DNA of 64,000 nt from Syngnathus acus. Taxonomy: Eukaryota; Chordata; Actinopteri; Syngnathiformes; Syngnathidae. Position numbers and translations under genes: made by a program. The notes beneath the pieces are model-generated. The model had not been told where the DNA came from. It did no database searches and saw nothing but the letters and a program-made list of their open reading frames with translations. The DNA lies in the NCBI RefSeq assembly GCF_901709675.1, contig NC_051091.1:1423967-1487966 (forward strand), in the 5' to 3' direction. Positions 30,901 to 40,030 of the stretch are shown piece after piece (position 1 is the stretch's first letter; each line of letters opens with the position of its first letter).

Positions 30901-33900
30901 AATGCACTCCTGTCGAGAGACTGGAAAAGGTCATTTATTCAATTAGCGTTTGCACAGGCACTACATGTAAAGTCTGAAAACACATTAAAAGTCATTTTCT
31001 TATCAAATGACTTCATTATTAAAATACAATGAAGTTCCTCATGCATAAAGTAATGCAACGCCCGCCATCTTACCGATGATTGTCTCCTCGATCAGCGGCC
31101 CTTGCCTTACTCTGACACGCTTGCCAGCTGCCGGCTGTTCGTCCTCCTCTTCCTCACTCTCGTCAACTTTATCTTTCCCTGCATGGTCCAGTGGCAATAT
31201 ATCACAGTCTTTATTTGTGTCGTGCGTTTAGGTGACATCATGGTAAGTAGCATCACCCATCATCAACCAGTGTTTCTAATTGAGTGACGAGTATGCATCA
31301 AAACATAACACTAGTAACATTCACATCCGGGAGAAGTGCAATGGCAATGCAACACTAGGGTGTTAGTTAGCACAGCTAAAAATGTTCCTATTTCTGTAAA
31401 TAATGCTGAGGTGAAATTATGAAGGGCATAGGGAGAGAGGGTCGTTTTGTTGTCATTTAACAATGAAACATTTGTTACAATACATATCACATGAAATGAA
31501 AACTTGGATATACAATAAAACGGACAAATAAGAATCAAGGCAGAGCTATTTGACAAATGGTTGCTAACTGAAGAAATACGGTCATTTTATACAGCATTAA
31601 GCAGATACGCAACTCAGCGCCATGCTCAAATGCAAATTGCCATTGGAACTTTGAAGCGGAACTCCACTCATGGCACACTTAATAAAAGTACTCAAAGTGA
31701 ACACACACACACAAAAATGCACGACACGTCATTTAGATTAGGTCACCATTTTCAAGACTTGACAAACGTGATTACGATATGAGGCTTTTGCGATAATGCT
31801 TTAAATTAACCATGGCAAAATAGTTCGGTCATGACACAGCCTTTACCATTACATTGTCAGTGCTACTTTGACACCAGTGGTTTCATTCTCAAAACAATTG
31901 TTGGCCTTCAACTAATCTACGTTGTGCAACCTCAGACATTCCTTACCAACATCAGCATCTTTGATGTCCCCGATTTTCTCTTTGGGATTGTTTTCTTTAG
32001 TCCCAGACATTTCACTGTTTTGCTCTGCTGTTCCCTCACCATGATCATTTCCTATTGGTGATGATAAATGGCAGCTTTATCCAGAATATTCATAGGTTGC
32101 TTAATAGGCACTTGGATTGACAATTTCAAATTATTTTTAGAACAATTCCTTGAACCTTTATTTCAAATTGTTCATGGCAACGTTCTTCAGTTTCAACTCA
32201 GTGTTTTCATCCTTTGACATGTTAAGTACTGCAATAAAAGATATCCTCATTTTCTCCAGCCCCCTTTTAACTAAAAAGCCTGAGAGATTTTCCCAGAACT
32301 CTTTTTTTATTTTTTGTTTTTTTAAATGTACCTCACTTTTAGTCAGCTGTTTCACTGGCAGATGATTTATTGGCCATTTAATATCTACTGGCATTTCAAA
32401 TTTTACTTTGGGATGTTTTTCTTTTTGTTTTGTTTTTCTCTAGATGTTTCCCTTTGATTTTTGCAGTATTAATAAGTATAGTCAATGCATCTTTTTTACC
32501 CATAATATAAATTGTCATATTTTCATTGTCAAATAATTGAGTGCCTATGAAATTATCTACAGACCTTTCTTACCAACAGCAGTGTCTCCGGCATCCGGAA
32601 TGTTCACTTTGGGACACTTTTCTGTTGTCTCAGATTTTTCATCTTTTTGCTTTGCCATTTCGTCACCATGATCATTTCCTATTGGTGATAATACATGACA
32701 GCTTTATGAAGAAACGATGCTCCTGAATGTGTTTTCATCTAAAAAAAAGGAGACTTGGGGCATACAGTACCTTCAATTGCTGCTCACCATGGTTTTATTT
32801 TATGGAAAATCCATCAATTGTAGAATTAGATAATGTCCTTTTTAACCCTAGCATCCAAATCCTAAAATTATGAGACTTTCAAATTTGACTTTACATATAT
32901 TGCAATATATTTAGCTCAGCTGCATTTAACTCAACGTTCTTATTCTCAAATAATTTATTGGCCATGGAAATAAACTAGAAAGTGCAACCTTAGACGTTTC
33001 TTACCGACAGCAGTGTCTTTGTCGTCTGCAATTCGGCTCGCAATGACTTTGGGATGTTTTTCTTTTTTTCCAGACTTTTCACTTTTTGGCTGTGCGTTTC
33101 TCTCGACCTGATCATTTCCTATTGGTAATAATCAATTCCAGAACAGTTTTTTTGGTTAACATTTGCTCTCATATCTGTTATTAATATGCACTCTTCTGAC
33201 TCACAATCACAATGGATACTTACCTTCACCTCGTTACTGAGCAAAAGTCAGCGTCACTTCCGCTTTATATTTGATCATACTTTTTGAGGGAAAAATCAAT
33301 CCATTTTTCGACACAGTTGATTGATATTTTCTTGGTTAAATATATACTATATATATAGTATGCTGTATATATTGTAGGACATGGATTGTCTACAGAGTAA
33401 TGCTGAACATCCATGAAAAAGCAGACAGTGTTACAAAGATAAGCATCATGATTAAGAAATTAAGATTATGAATAGAATTACAACCACAACATGAAATACA
33501 ATTATACAGGGTCTTCCAAAAATGTACGTTGTTGGAACACCATGTATTTTTTTTCTCTCTCCAGGAATGCTTTTGTAAAATGAATTACAAAAACAGTCTC
33601 ATCATCATACTCACCTTTACCTATGTCTTGAGTAGGGGGCCCATCTCCTACTGTTACTTTGTCTACCTCAACTGATTCCATAAATAAGGAATTTTGCCCA
33701 ATTTCTTCATTGTCTTCAATCGGATCTGCGACATGTACATCAGCAACAATAGAACTGCTTCTTTGCTCTTTAATGGAAGCTCTCCTTGCTGGCTCTTCTG
33801 CAACAGCTTCCACCTTCTTCGCCCCGGCAGGAGCTTTTGCAGCAAGCTTTGCCTCTGATTTGGCTTCGACGGACTGCTTTCTAGCCGCCTGAGCCTCGAC

Positions 33901-36900
33901 GGACTGCTTTCTAGCCGCCTGAGCTTTCAGTCGGGCAGCTTCCTCTGCAGCGTCCCGCTCCAACTGAGCCTTCCTCAGATTGTCCTCCATTTCTTTCTGG
34001 TACCGTTCTTGCTGCTCCTTGGCGATCCTCAACAAGTCGGCATCATCATCCACTCCGGCTAGAGTGTTTTTCCGAGCCGGTTCCTTTCCTATGCTGCTAG
34101 CCTCTTTATCCGCTGGGGGGTTAAAACATATTAATAGATTACAGCATACCAGAATTTTCTATTCCCAAAAAACCAAACTTCCAGGTCATGTGTATATTAA
34201 AATCTAACAACGGTTTTATGATTGATACTGAAAAGTCAGTCTTTTTGTGTGACTTTTCAATTGCCAATTGAAAATGGAAATGAAATACGCACGATAAAAA
34301 ATGATTCCTCACCTTCAACCACAAGCCAGGCATTACATGATTTGATGCCTGCCACAGCGGCGTAGATGCCAGCATCCGATGGCGAGCAATCGCGCACGAT
34401 CAACTTGTGGATGAGCTCATCTTCTGAAACGGTGATTTCAAACTTTTCGCTATTTGACAGTGGCTCGTTCTTGCCCAACCACTTGATCTCATTCTGAGGT
34501 GCAGTTAGGACACATGTAAAGAGTGCATCCTGTCTTTCATCCGCCTTGACCTCTTGGATTTTAAGAGCAAAGTCGACCTCAGGTACTGAAGAATTAGGTA
34601 AAACACAGAAAGGAAAACCCATTATCACTATTAAGGAATGGCCTGTCACTTGCATTGCAAGGATAACACAACAAAAGTCTATGTAACATTTCCGTTTCAT
34701 TTGCAGTGATTTGCAGGACCCAAAACTGGAATAGAAAGTTATGAATGCAATTCAACTCCGGAGCAGTAGTTCACCAGCTATTTTAAAATACATCACCATA
34801 CTGAAGGTGTACCTTTAAAGTTGGCAGTGAATACAGAGGCACCCTCCTCATCCTTCGTGTAGAGGCCTCCGTCATGTTTTTTGTCAACTTGGATCAGAGA
34901 ATGTTTTACTTCGTCGTCAAAGGCAAACCTTTCGCTTTCCTGAAGTTGTCAAACACACAAGAATTCAGGGTGAAATTCTATGAGCACACTCACTGCACTT
35001 GACGTTTGTACTCGTCAATTCCAAAAGTCCCAAATGAACCAACAATCATGTACCTCTGCAATATCCATGCCTTCTTGTTCTTGCTTCATTTGCTTCAGTT
35101 TCTTCAACATCCCACGGAAATTGGTGAAGCCGTATTCCGCACAAATGCGCTCATAGTCTTTCTTATCCGCATTCATGAGAATTTCCCAGATCTTCTCCTC
35201 AGGGGTGGCCATCTTATCGTCTTGCACTCCTACCTCGATAGTGCTGAGCAAGAAATCACCAATAAAATTGTTTTGAATTTTACCCTGAATAAGACTTGCG
35301 TTGAACATAGTACACGGGGACAGGAACTGACCGTTTCCTCAGCTTTTTGCGAAGAAAGTCCGGTATATCTGGGCAGGACACAAAAATCAGTTGGCCATGA
35401 CTTTCTTTAGTAATACCCCACACTTCTTCCTTAATATGCAACAGAGTGGTGCCAATGACCTACCGAGCAGATCAGATCTAGGCCAGGGAGTTAAGTTTAC
35501 AACTTAATAATGTGTTTTCGTTAAAAGTTTGCCACATGAACTTATCATTGCAATGTTTGTCCTGAAGATTGTCATTTTTGTGACCATCTTACCGTCCCCG
35601 TATGTCTTTTGAAGTTCTTTGGCTTTGCAGAATCCCACTGTGAACAATTAATGAACAAATTCTTTTTCGTTATCATTTCCCCACAGGCTCTCAGTGTTGT
35701 AATATCCTAAATACCTTCAATAACGTTCAGGACGGCGGTGCAAACGGCTCGCCCGTAATCGTTTGTTGCATAACACTTGTAGGTGTCGGCATCCTCTGGG
35801 GCCACCTTGGGAAACTGATAAAAAGGCACTTTTCATTATCATTGAAAATTGTTTTCCTTTAGCACCGTTCATACATTTTAATGAGCGCCGTACTGTACCT
35901 CCAGAGTATGCTCGTGTGATGATTCGTTGTAATTTTGCCGACAGGTGTCCGGGTGAAAAACGATTTCTCCATTTGCTCGGGTCCATGTGACGCTGGGTTT
36001 TGGATTCCCCACAACTATGGCTTTAAAGTATGTACTTTTTCCTGGGATTTATAATGATGCAAGTCATTCGTAACGATGACCATGCCATTGTTAATTCGTA
36101 AAAAGTGGGAAGCTAACCTTCTTGAATCGTAATTGCAATGGGTTTGCGAGAAAAATCAGGGGTTGTCTTTCCCTCTGGCAGTTCCGCCTCAAACTGTGTG
36201 ATCATGACACCTGCCACTTTGGACTTCTTCCTGATTCCTAATCCGATGAGGAAAAAACATATTAACAACGAGACAGGCTTTTCATGAAGAGTTAAGGATA
36301 TTTGAGCTTTGTGGTGAAACTGCGGGATGAACTTAAATTCACCATAACCTTAACATAGCTTCTCTTTACATCATCAAAATGAAGCATTCAAATGCCAAAG
36401 CATCCTTTTCCTTTTTTCTGTGTGTGACTTTGTATTTTGAGGCTAATGTGATTTTATTTAGAGTATTATAAATTAAAATGAAATCTAAATAATCTTTCAG
36501 AGTTCATCTCAACACAAAACGTCACAATTGTAACATTTTAACTTTTTTTTTAATTTGAAAACTATGCTGAAGATTTAACCTTCACTTTGTATAGTACATT
36601 TTAGATTGATTATGATATTTCACACAAAAGCCAAATATCCCGAAGTTGTTATGAGTAGCGTACACACAAAGAACATTGATGAAGGCTATAATTCAAAGAG
36701 CAGGGAAAATGGAAAAGGCAGTAAACATCTGAGTATAATTGTGAAGTGGTGTTAGGGGATAAAATGAGCCCTTGGCTAAGAATAACAGTAATTACCATTT
36801 GGGCTGCAAGAAGGTTACAGCAAGTAGCCAACACATTATATAGCCTTTGCTCAAGAAAGATTCACAGAAAAGACAAAACCTACGCCCAAAGCCACTTTCA

Positions 36901-39502
36901 TTTCATATATTTATTTAATGACGGCATATGTTCTTTTTGGAGAAATTCTCTTGCTCTTCTTAGAAAACCGCAAGACACATATTGTAACTACTCAACATGT
37001 CATTACAGCTGACTGACAGCACTCAAACATGGTGGTCCTCCCATCACATAATGAGACATTCACGTCTGACAGCAGGGTCGAGAAATACTGTTTATGCAGT
37101 TTTTCTCTTGCATTATCATCGAGTGATGTGAGTCACCCCGCTCACTCTTTGTTTGAACTTCTGCCCTCTGGGAGGCGGTACAGGAGCCTGCGCTCCCGCA
37201 CCACCAGACTTTCCAACAGCTTCGTACTCCAGGCTGTTAGGATCCTGAACTCGCTCCCCCTTTCAGCGTAGCGTCCTGTTCTTGCTGTATGCGCACTGGC
37301 TCGGTTTTGCCCCTCTTATTTAATGGGTTATTGGTCTGTTATTTATTCATCGCTCGTTTTATTTTATTTATTATTTATTATTTATGGTTTGTGCCTTCTT
37401 GTTTTTGTTTTGTGTCGCCTACTTGTATGTCTCGTCACCGTGGGATGGAGAAAACGGAATTTCGGTTTCTTTGTGTGTCTTGACATATGAAGGGATTGAC
37501 AATAAAGCTGACTTTGACTTTGACTTTGACTTGAGTTTAACAAAACACTGAATTAATTTCTGTAACATTTGTTATTTTAACAGCAGTTAAAATAAAATGG
37601 ATATTCTTTTTAACAAATCCCAGCTGAGATTTGCCAATGAATACGCCCATTAAAATATGGACATAAACAGGATTGTTTATGACATATTTATAAACAGTCG
37701 TTAGCTGTATGTTCTCGCTTTACTTAAATCATTTTAGACATTGACTGTGAGTGCATTTTTCTGACGGAGGAAAGATTATTAAGGTTATACCACAAGTCAT
37801 TCAACCCATGATGAAAGGTTGCTCAATCGCTACAGTATCATAAGGTCTCAGTTGTCAGTTAAATGAAATGTGTTATCTACTCTAGTGAGTCCTCATTTCA
37901 CTTATTTAGTCCAGAAATAATTGTTATTACAACAAGTAATATACCTATCTATTTATGCCAGCAACAAATACTAAAAGGCAGAACACTTAAAAGCTCTTCC
38001 ACTAGATGGCAGAAGGTCCAATAAACCAGTGAATCCACTTGACACCCATTCATAGAAAGCAATTGTGATTATCAATTATCATGATGAAGTGAATATACTT
38101 TTTGTAATATTTTGGTGTGCAATGAGTCCTGGTAAACTCTTATTAAAGCCCCCGTGGATGGACTCTCTACAGTAAGGCTGTGGAGCAAAGCAATCATCAG
38201 ATGATGATTTTCAGTAGCATGAGCAGAATTCATGAACACACTGCTATATATTTCCATGCAAATATATGTTGGCTTATTAAGGAAAGCTCCAAGCCAAAAC
38301 CAGACATTAGTCACACTCACAACACGTTAGTTGCCAAACACTAAAATAGTTCACTAGCATTCCATCAGGTCAAAGCACTTTTAAATGTGACGTATTTCAA
38401 ATTCTAGGTGCATTAAAATATCGGTGCTGGAATCAATACAGCCAGAATCTAATAACTGAGAAGAACTATAATGTCTATTGCCATGTTTAGAGTATTTCGC
38501 AGTCATTCAGAAATTGGCGAAAACTCACCAAGGAACGAATCTCTTGATTGAAGACCCCGCCATGCATGTACTCATGCGCTTACAAAAAAGTGAATTGTAC
38601 TTGTGGGGTTTCATTCGCACTTCATACCGCATACCTTTGTCATCCAGGTGGCCTTTCTCAGAAGCGTCGACTTAACGCGTATCGGGATGGTAGGAAAAGG
38701 AACAGGACAGTTTAGGGGAAATCTCATAAAAAGGGCCACGCTTTGGCAGGATGTGGAGGCAGACAACATAGTATTCCACTTTCCCAGAGGATGGAAGGCA
38801 CAGTAACACAACACGCAATCCAGACATCAGACGTACATTGGTTAGTCACAAAATAATGACCATGATGTCAGCGGTATGGCTTTGGATGAATGCGATGTTC
38901 AAGATTTCACAGGATGATTTCTTGACAGTGCTTGAGAGAAAACGACTTACTTTGGGTAATAAGCAATTTCTGACAGCAATTTCAGCCTTGTTCCATTTTT
39001 CTCCAACACTCCAACACTCATTTATCCTTTGTGGAATTGCCCTCTCTTGCAGTGATGTCTTGCTTTCAGCATCGTTGTTAAGAGTGCCAGATAAGGAGGA
39101 AATCATGTCTTTTCCGAGAAATTTCTTGCATTGTCAGGAGACTTACACAACTCACATTTCCCGGGGATTGGTTATTTGTGGATCGGCTTGAAGAAAAAAA
39201 AAAAATCGAAGCACAGTGCTGCACCTTTTTTATTTATTCATTTTTTTAGGATCTTTGTTCCAAAACTGCAAAAAAGACTTTTCTTGGGGGTTATTCTTCA
39301 TTTCAGAGGCCAAAGAAGATTATGGTGGAAAAACTGTACCAAAAAAGATGACTATTTTTCCCTTCGATAAACACTGTTGGAAACTTGGACGGAAACATAC
39401 ACAAACAACTGTGACTGATCCTGCCCAGAAGAGGGTGTCCCTGTTACTGCACTTACCCTTCTGCCTATCAGCAGCTTGATCCGTCACCTTTGACTTTTTC
39501 AT
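26610..39502 (-). CDS. igfn1: igfn1 paralogue C, complete (about 1463 aa)
   Basis: First of the three tandem igfn1 genes in transcription order. Twenty-six exons join in one frame of 1464 codons, or 1470 if the doubtful 18-nt exon at 38635 is included. Order: start exon; N-terminal segment (aa 16-55); Ig1 (to 136); linker (137-163); tri-helix-like module (164-227); a half-length Ig2 (228-269); Ig3 (270-360); linker exon (361-526); four small linker exons (527-669); Ig4 (670-758); Ig5 (759-856); three FN3 (857-955, 956-1058, 1059-1161); Ig6 (1162-1254); FN3 (1255-1353); Ig7 (1354-1462). It is recognised as IGFN1 by the same features as copies A and B. Peculiar points are the truncated Ig2 and the duplicated small exons in the linker. 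The start ATG follows an acceptor at 39530, with 5' UTR further upstream. Confidence 0.88.
28055..29236 (-). CDS. igfn1: igfn1 C: three FN3 domains
   Basis: Exons are 28940-29236 (FN3-1), 28663-28842 and 28463-28591 (FN3-2), and 28055-28363 (FN3-3). FN3-1 has IKWRPPKDSGGCQIDNYILE and GRRYCYRIRVE. FN3-2 has LSWSPPANTGGTSILGYNLE. FN3-3 has LSWVKPKDIKGVTDEAKGYF and YWVRVIATNDGG. The donor of 28663 is a weak GTTATT but the phase and the copy B homologue support it. Confidence 0.9.
29401..30111 (-). CDS. igfn1: igfn1 C: Ig4-Ig5 exons
   Basis: Exons are 29987-30111 and 29783-29924 (Ig4), and 29401-29694 (Ig5). Ig4 has AELACKLSSEDCVGIWYKDG and EFAGKYKFEADG. Ig5 starts DPPRFDPEEL and has REPIKVQWFLEG and SGEVKLKLKNEYG. 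An intron of about 960 nt separates this block from the linker exon at 31074. Confidence 0.9.
31074..31178 (-). CDS. igfn1: igfn1 C: acidic/basic linker exon before Ig4
   Basis: This 105-nt exon, phase 1 at both ends, encodes GKDKVDESEEEEDEQPAAGK then RVRVRQGPLIEETIIG. The acidic run followed by RVR-x-GPL matches the end of the large linker exon of copy B (RVRKGPLVPDTAMG), so the two are homologous segments with different exon boundaries. Copy A has no equivalent. Confidence 0.8.
31947..32051 (-). CDS. igfn1: igfn1 C: duplicated small linker exon 3
   Basis: This 105-nt exon encodes GNDHGEGTAEQNSEMSGTKE and then NNPKEKIGDIKDADVG. The acceptor context (CACCAATAG before GAAATGATCATGG) is the same as in the exon at 32574-32678. 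It is in phase 1 at both ends, so it can be skipped without frame change. Confidence 0.75.
32405..32450 (-). pseudogene. Decayed fourth copy of the small linker exon
   Basis: A 22-base stretch (32405-32426) is identical to 33045-33066 inside the exon 33005-33118. Its surroundings no longer give a matching acceptor in the right phase, and the phase-1 reading meets a TGA soon after. An open frame runs on towards 32158 but shows no resemblance to the linker. It is best read as a dead exon copy inside the intron. Confidence 0.45.
32574..32678 (-). CDS. igfn1: igfn1 C: duplicated small linker exon 2
   Basis: This 105-nt exon encodes GNDHGDEMAKQKDEKSETTE and then KCPKVNIPDAGDTAVG. It shares the GND start, a charged middle, a PKV segment and the DTAVG end with the exon at 33005-33118, and the intron bases on both sides are similar too. 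Confidence 0.75.
33005..33118 (-). CDS. igfn1: igfn1 C: duplicated small linker exon 1
   Basis: This 114-nt exon encodes GNDQVERNAQPKSEKSGKKE and then KHPKVIASRIADDKDTAVG. The acceptor is ACCAATAG and the donor GTAAGAAACG, close to those of the exons at 32574 and 31947. It is in phase 1 at both ends. Confidence 0.75.
33344..33361. repeat. AT-rich perfect palindrome
   Basis: An 18-base perfect palindrome, ATACTATATATATAGTAT, in a copy C intron. It is part of a longer TA-rich tract. Confidence 0.6.
33615..34112 (-). CDS. igfn1: igfn1 C: main linker exon with recent 30-bp duplication
   Basis: This 498-nt exon encodes 166 residues after Ig3. It opens ADKEASSIGKEPARKNTLAG, like the linker starts of copies A and B, then forms an Ala/Glu/Lys/Gln-rich probable coiled coil. 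It contains a tandem pair of the decapeptide QAARKQSVEA, coded by two 28-base identical blocks (33867-33894 and 33897-33924) at a period of 30 bases. The end is acidic (ADPIEDNEEIGQN) with no repeats. Confidence 0.85.
34313..36237 (-). CDS. igfn1: igfn1 C: N-terminal exons (Ig1, helix module, half Ig2, Ig3)
   Basis: Exons are 36118-36237, 35899-36041 and 35715-35814 (Ig1), 35593-35637 and 35332-35368 (linker), 35054-35243 (helical module), 34813-34939 (half Ig2), and 34313-34585 (Ig3). Ig1 has VTWTRANG and DTYKCYATNDYG. The helical module has IWEILMNADKKDYERICAEY and a GFTNFRGMLKKLKQMKQEQE segment. The next exon codes only 42 residues, whereas Ig2 takes 84 in copy B and 94 in copy A. Only 114 nt separate it from the helix exon, leaving no room for a missed exon. 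Ig3 is full length (91 residues, the same 273 nt in all copies). Confidence 0.88.
37029..37535 (+). mobile_element. 3' end of a non-LTR retrotransposon (LINE)
   Basis: An open segment at about 37131-37270 reads SLFELLPSGRRYRSLRSRTT followed by RLSNSFVLQAVRILN, a pattern typical of the C-terminal end of fish LINE ORF2 proteins. It is followed by an untranslated tail with AATAAA (37501) and a TGACTT repeat (to 37534). The 5' part is missing, as is usual for 5'-truncated LINEs. It sits in the first large intron of igfn1 copy C, opposite to the gene. The left edge is approximate. Confidence 0.6.
38635..38652 (-). CDS. igfn1: Possible 18-nt microexon of igfn1 copy C
   Basis: A segment coding GHLDDKG lies between a weak acceptor (CTGAGAAAG) and a good donor (GTATGC). 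It preserves phase 1, and copy A has a 21-nt exon at the same position in the gene. The acceptor has no clear pyrimidine tract, so this may be chance. Confidence 0.3.
39457..39502 (-). CDS. igfn1: igfn1 C: start exon
   Basis: The coding part is 46 nt: MKKSKVTDQAADRQKG up to the split last codon, followed by GTAAGT. The acceptor at 39530 (GTGACAG) leaves 27 untranslated bases before the ATG. Length and phase agree with the start exon of copy A (11734-11779). Confidence 0.7.
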
Positions 39503-40004
39503 CTTGCCGTTTGGAGATTTCCAAAGTTTCTGTCACCGAAAAGCAGAGGGAAATCATCAGCATGTCATAAGGTACTGTCAACATGAACATGTTTTTTCTC
39601 CATTTGCTATATGATTCATACACTATAAAAACTTACCTTAAAAACACAACAACAACAACTACTGTAATGAAACAAAATCACTTGTGAAAGTTGACTTGGC
39701 AAGTTTTTTTTTTTAAATTGTCCCGAGTTGAGTTGCGTTTACAGCTGTGGCATTTCTTATTTTAAATCTCTTCTAAACTTAGGATGCGATGAGATGGCTT
39801 CACAGACAAAGAACAATCATATTTAGCCTTCAATTTTTGCAATGTAGAAATGAGGGCAGATTCTTGCAGCCAATTTCCCTCCAAGCTTGCTGTTACTCTG
39901 TGCAGCCAGACAGGGGCAGTCACATAATTACGATTTCAGTTTGAGATGAGCGCCTCCCCTTGGGACTTCCCCCTGTCAGGAATGTGTTAATTCAGTCAGG
40001 CACT

Positions 40005-40030
40005 TGAGGCCTTAAATAAACAAGGTGAAG
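40005..40030 (-). promoter_or_regulatory. Weak candidate promoter of copy C
   Basis: On the minus strand a TATTTAAGG phrase lies about 0.5 kb upstream of the start exon. It resembles the TATA-like boxes of copies A and B less well, and no clear first exon with a donor was found. It is listed as a hint only. Confidence 0.2.

Noticed and set aside
32158-32394. Lys-rich open frame of 78 codons on the minus strand inside copy C
   Set aside because: It follows the dead exon copy, has no acceptor in the needed phase and no likeness to the other linkers. It was treated as intron.
35465-35484. Possible extra small exon of igfn1 copy C (CTAG acceptor, GTAGGT donor)
   Set aside because: It would be 14 nt and break the frame. 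The exons at 35593 and 35332 join in phase without it.
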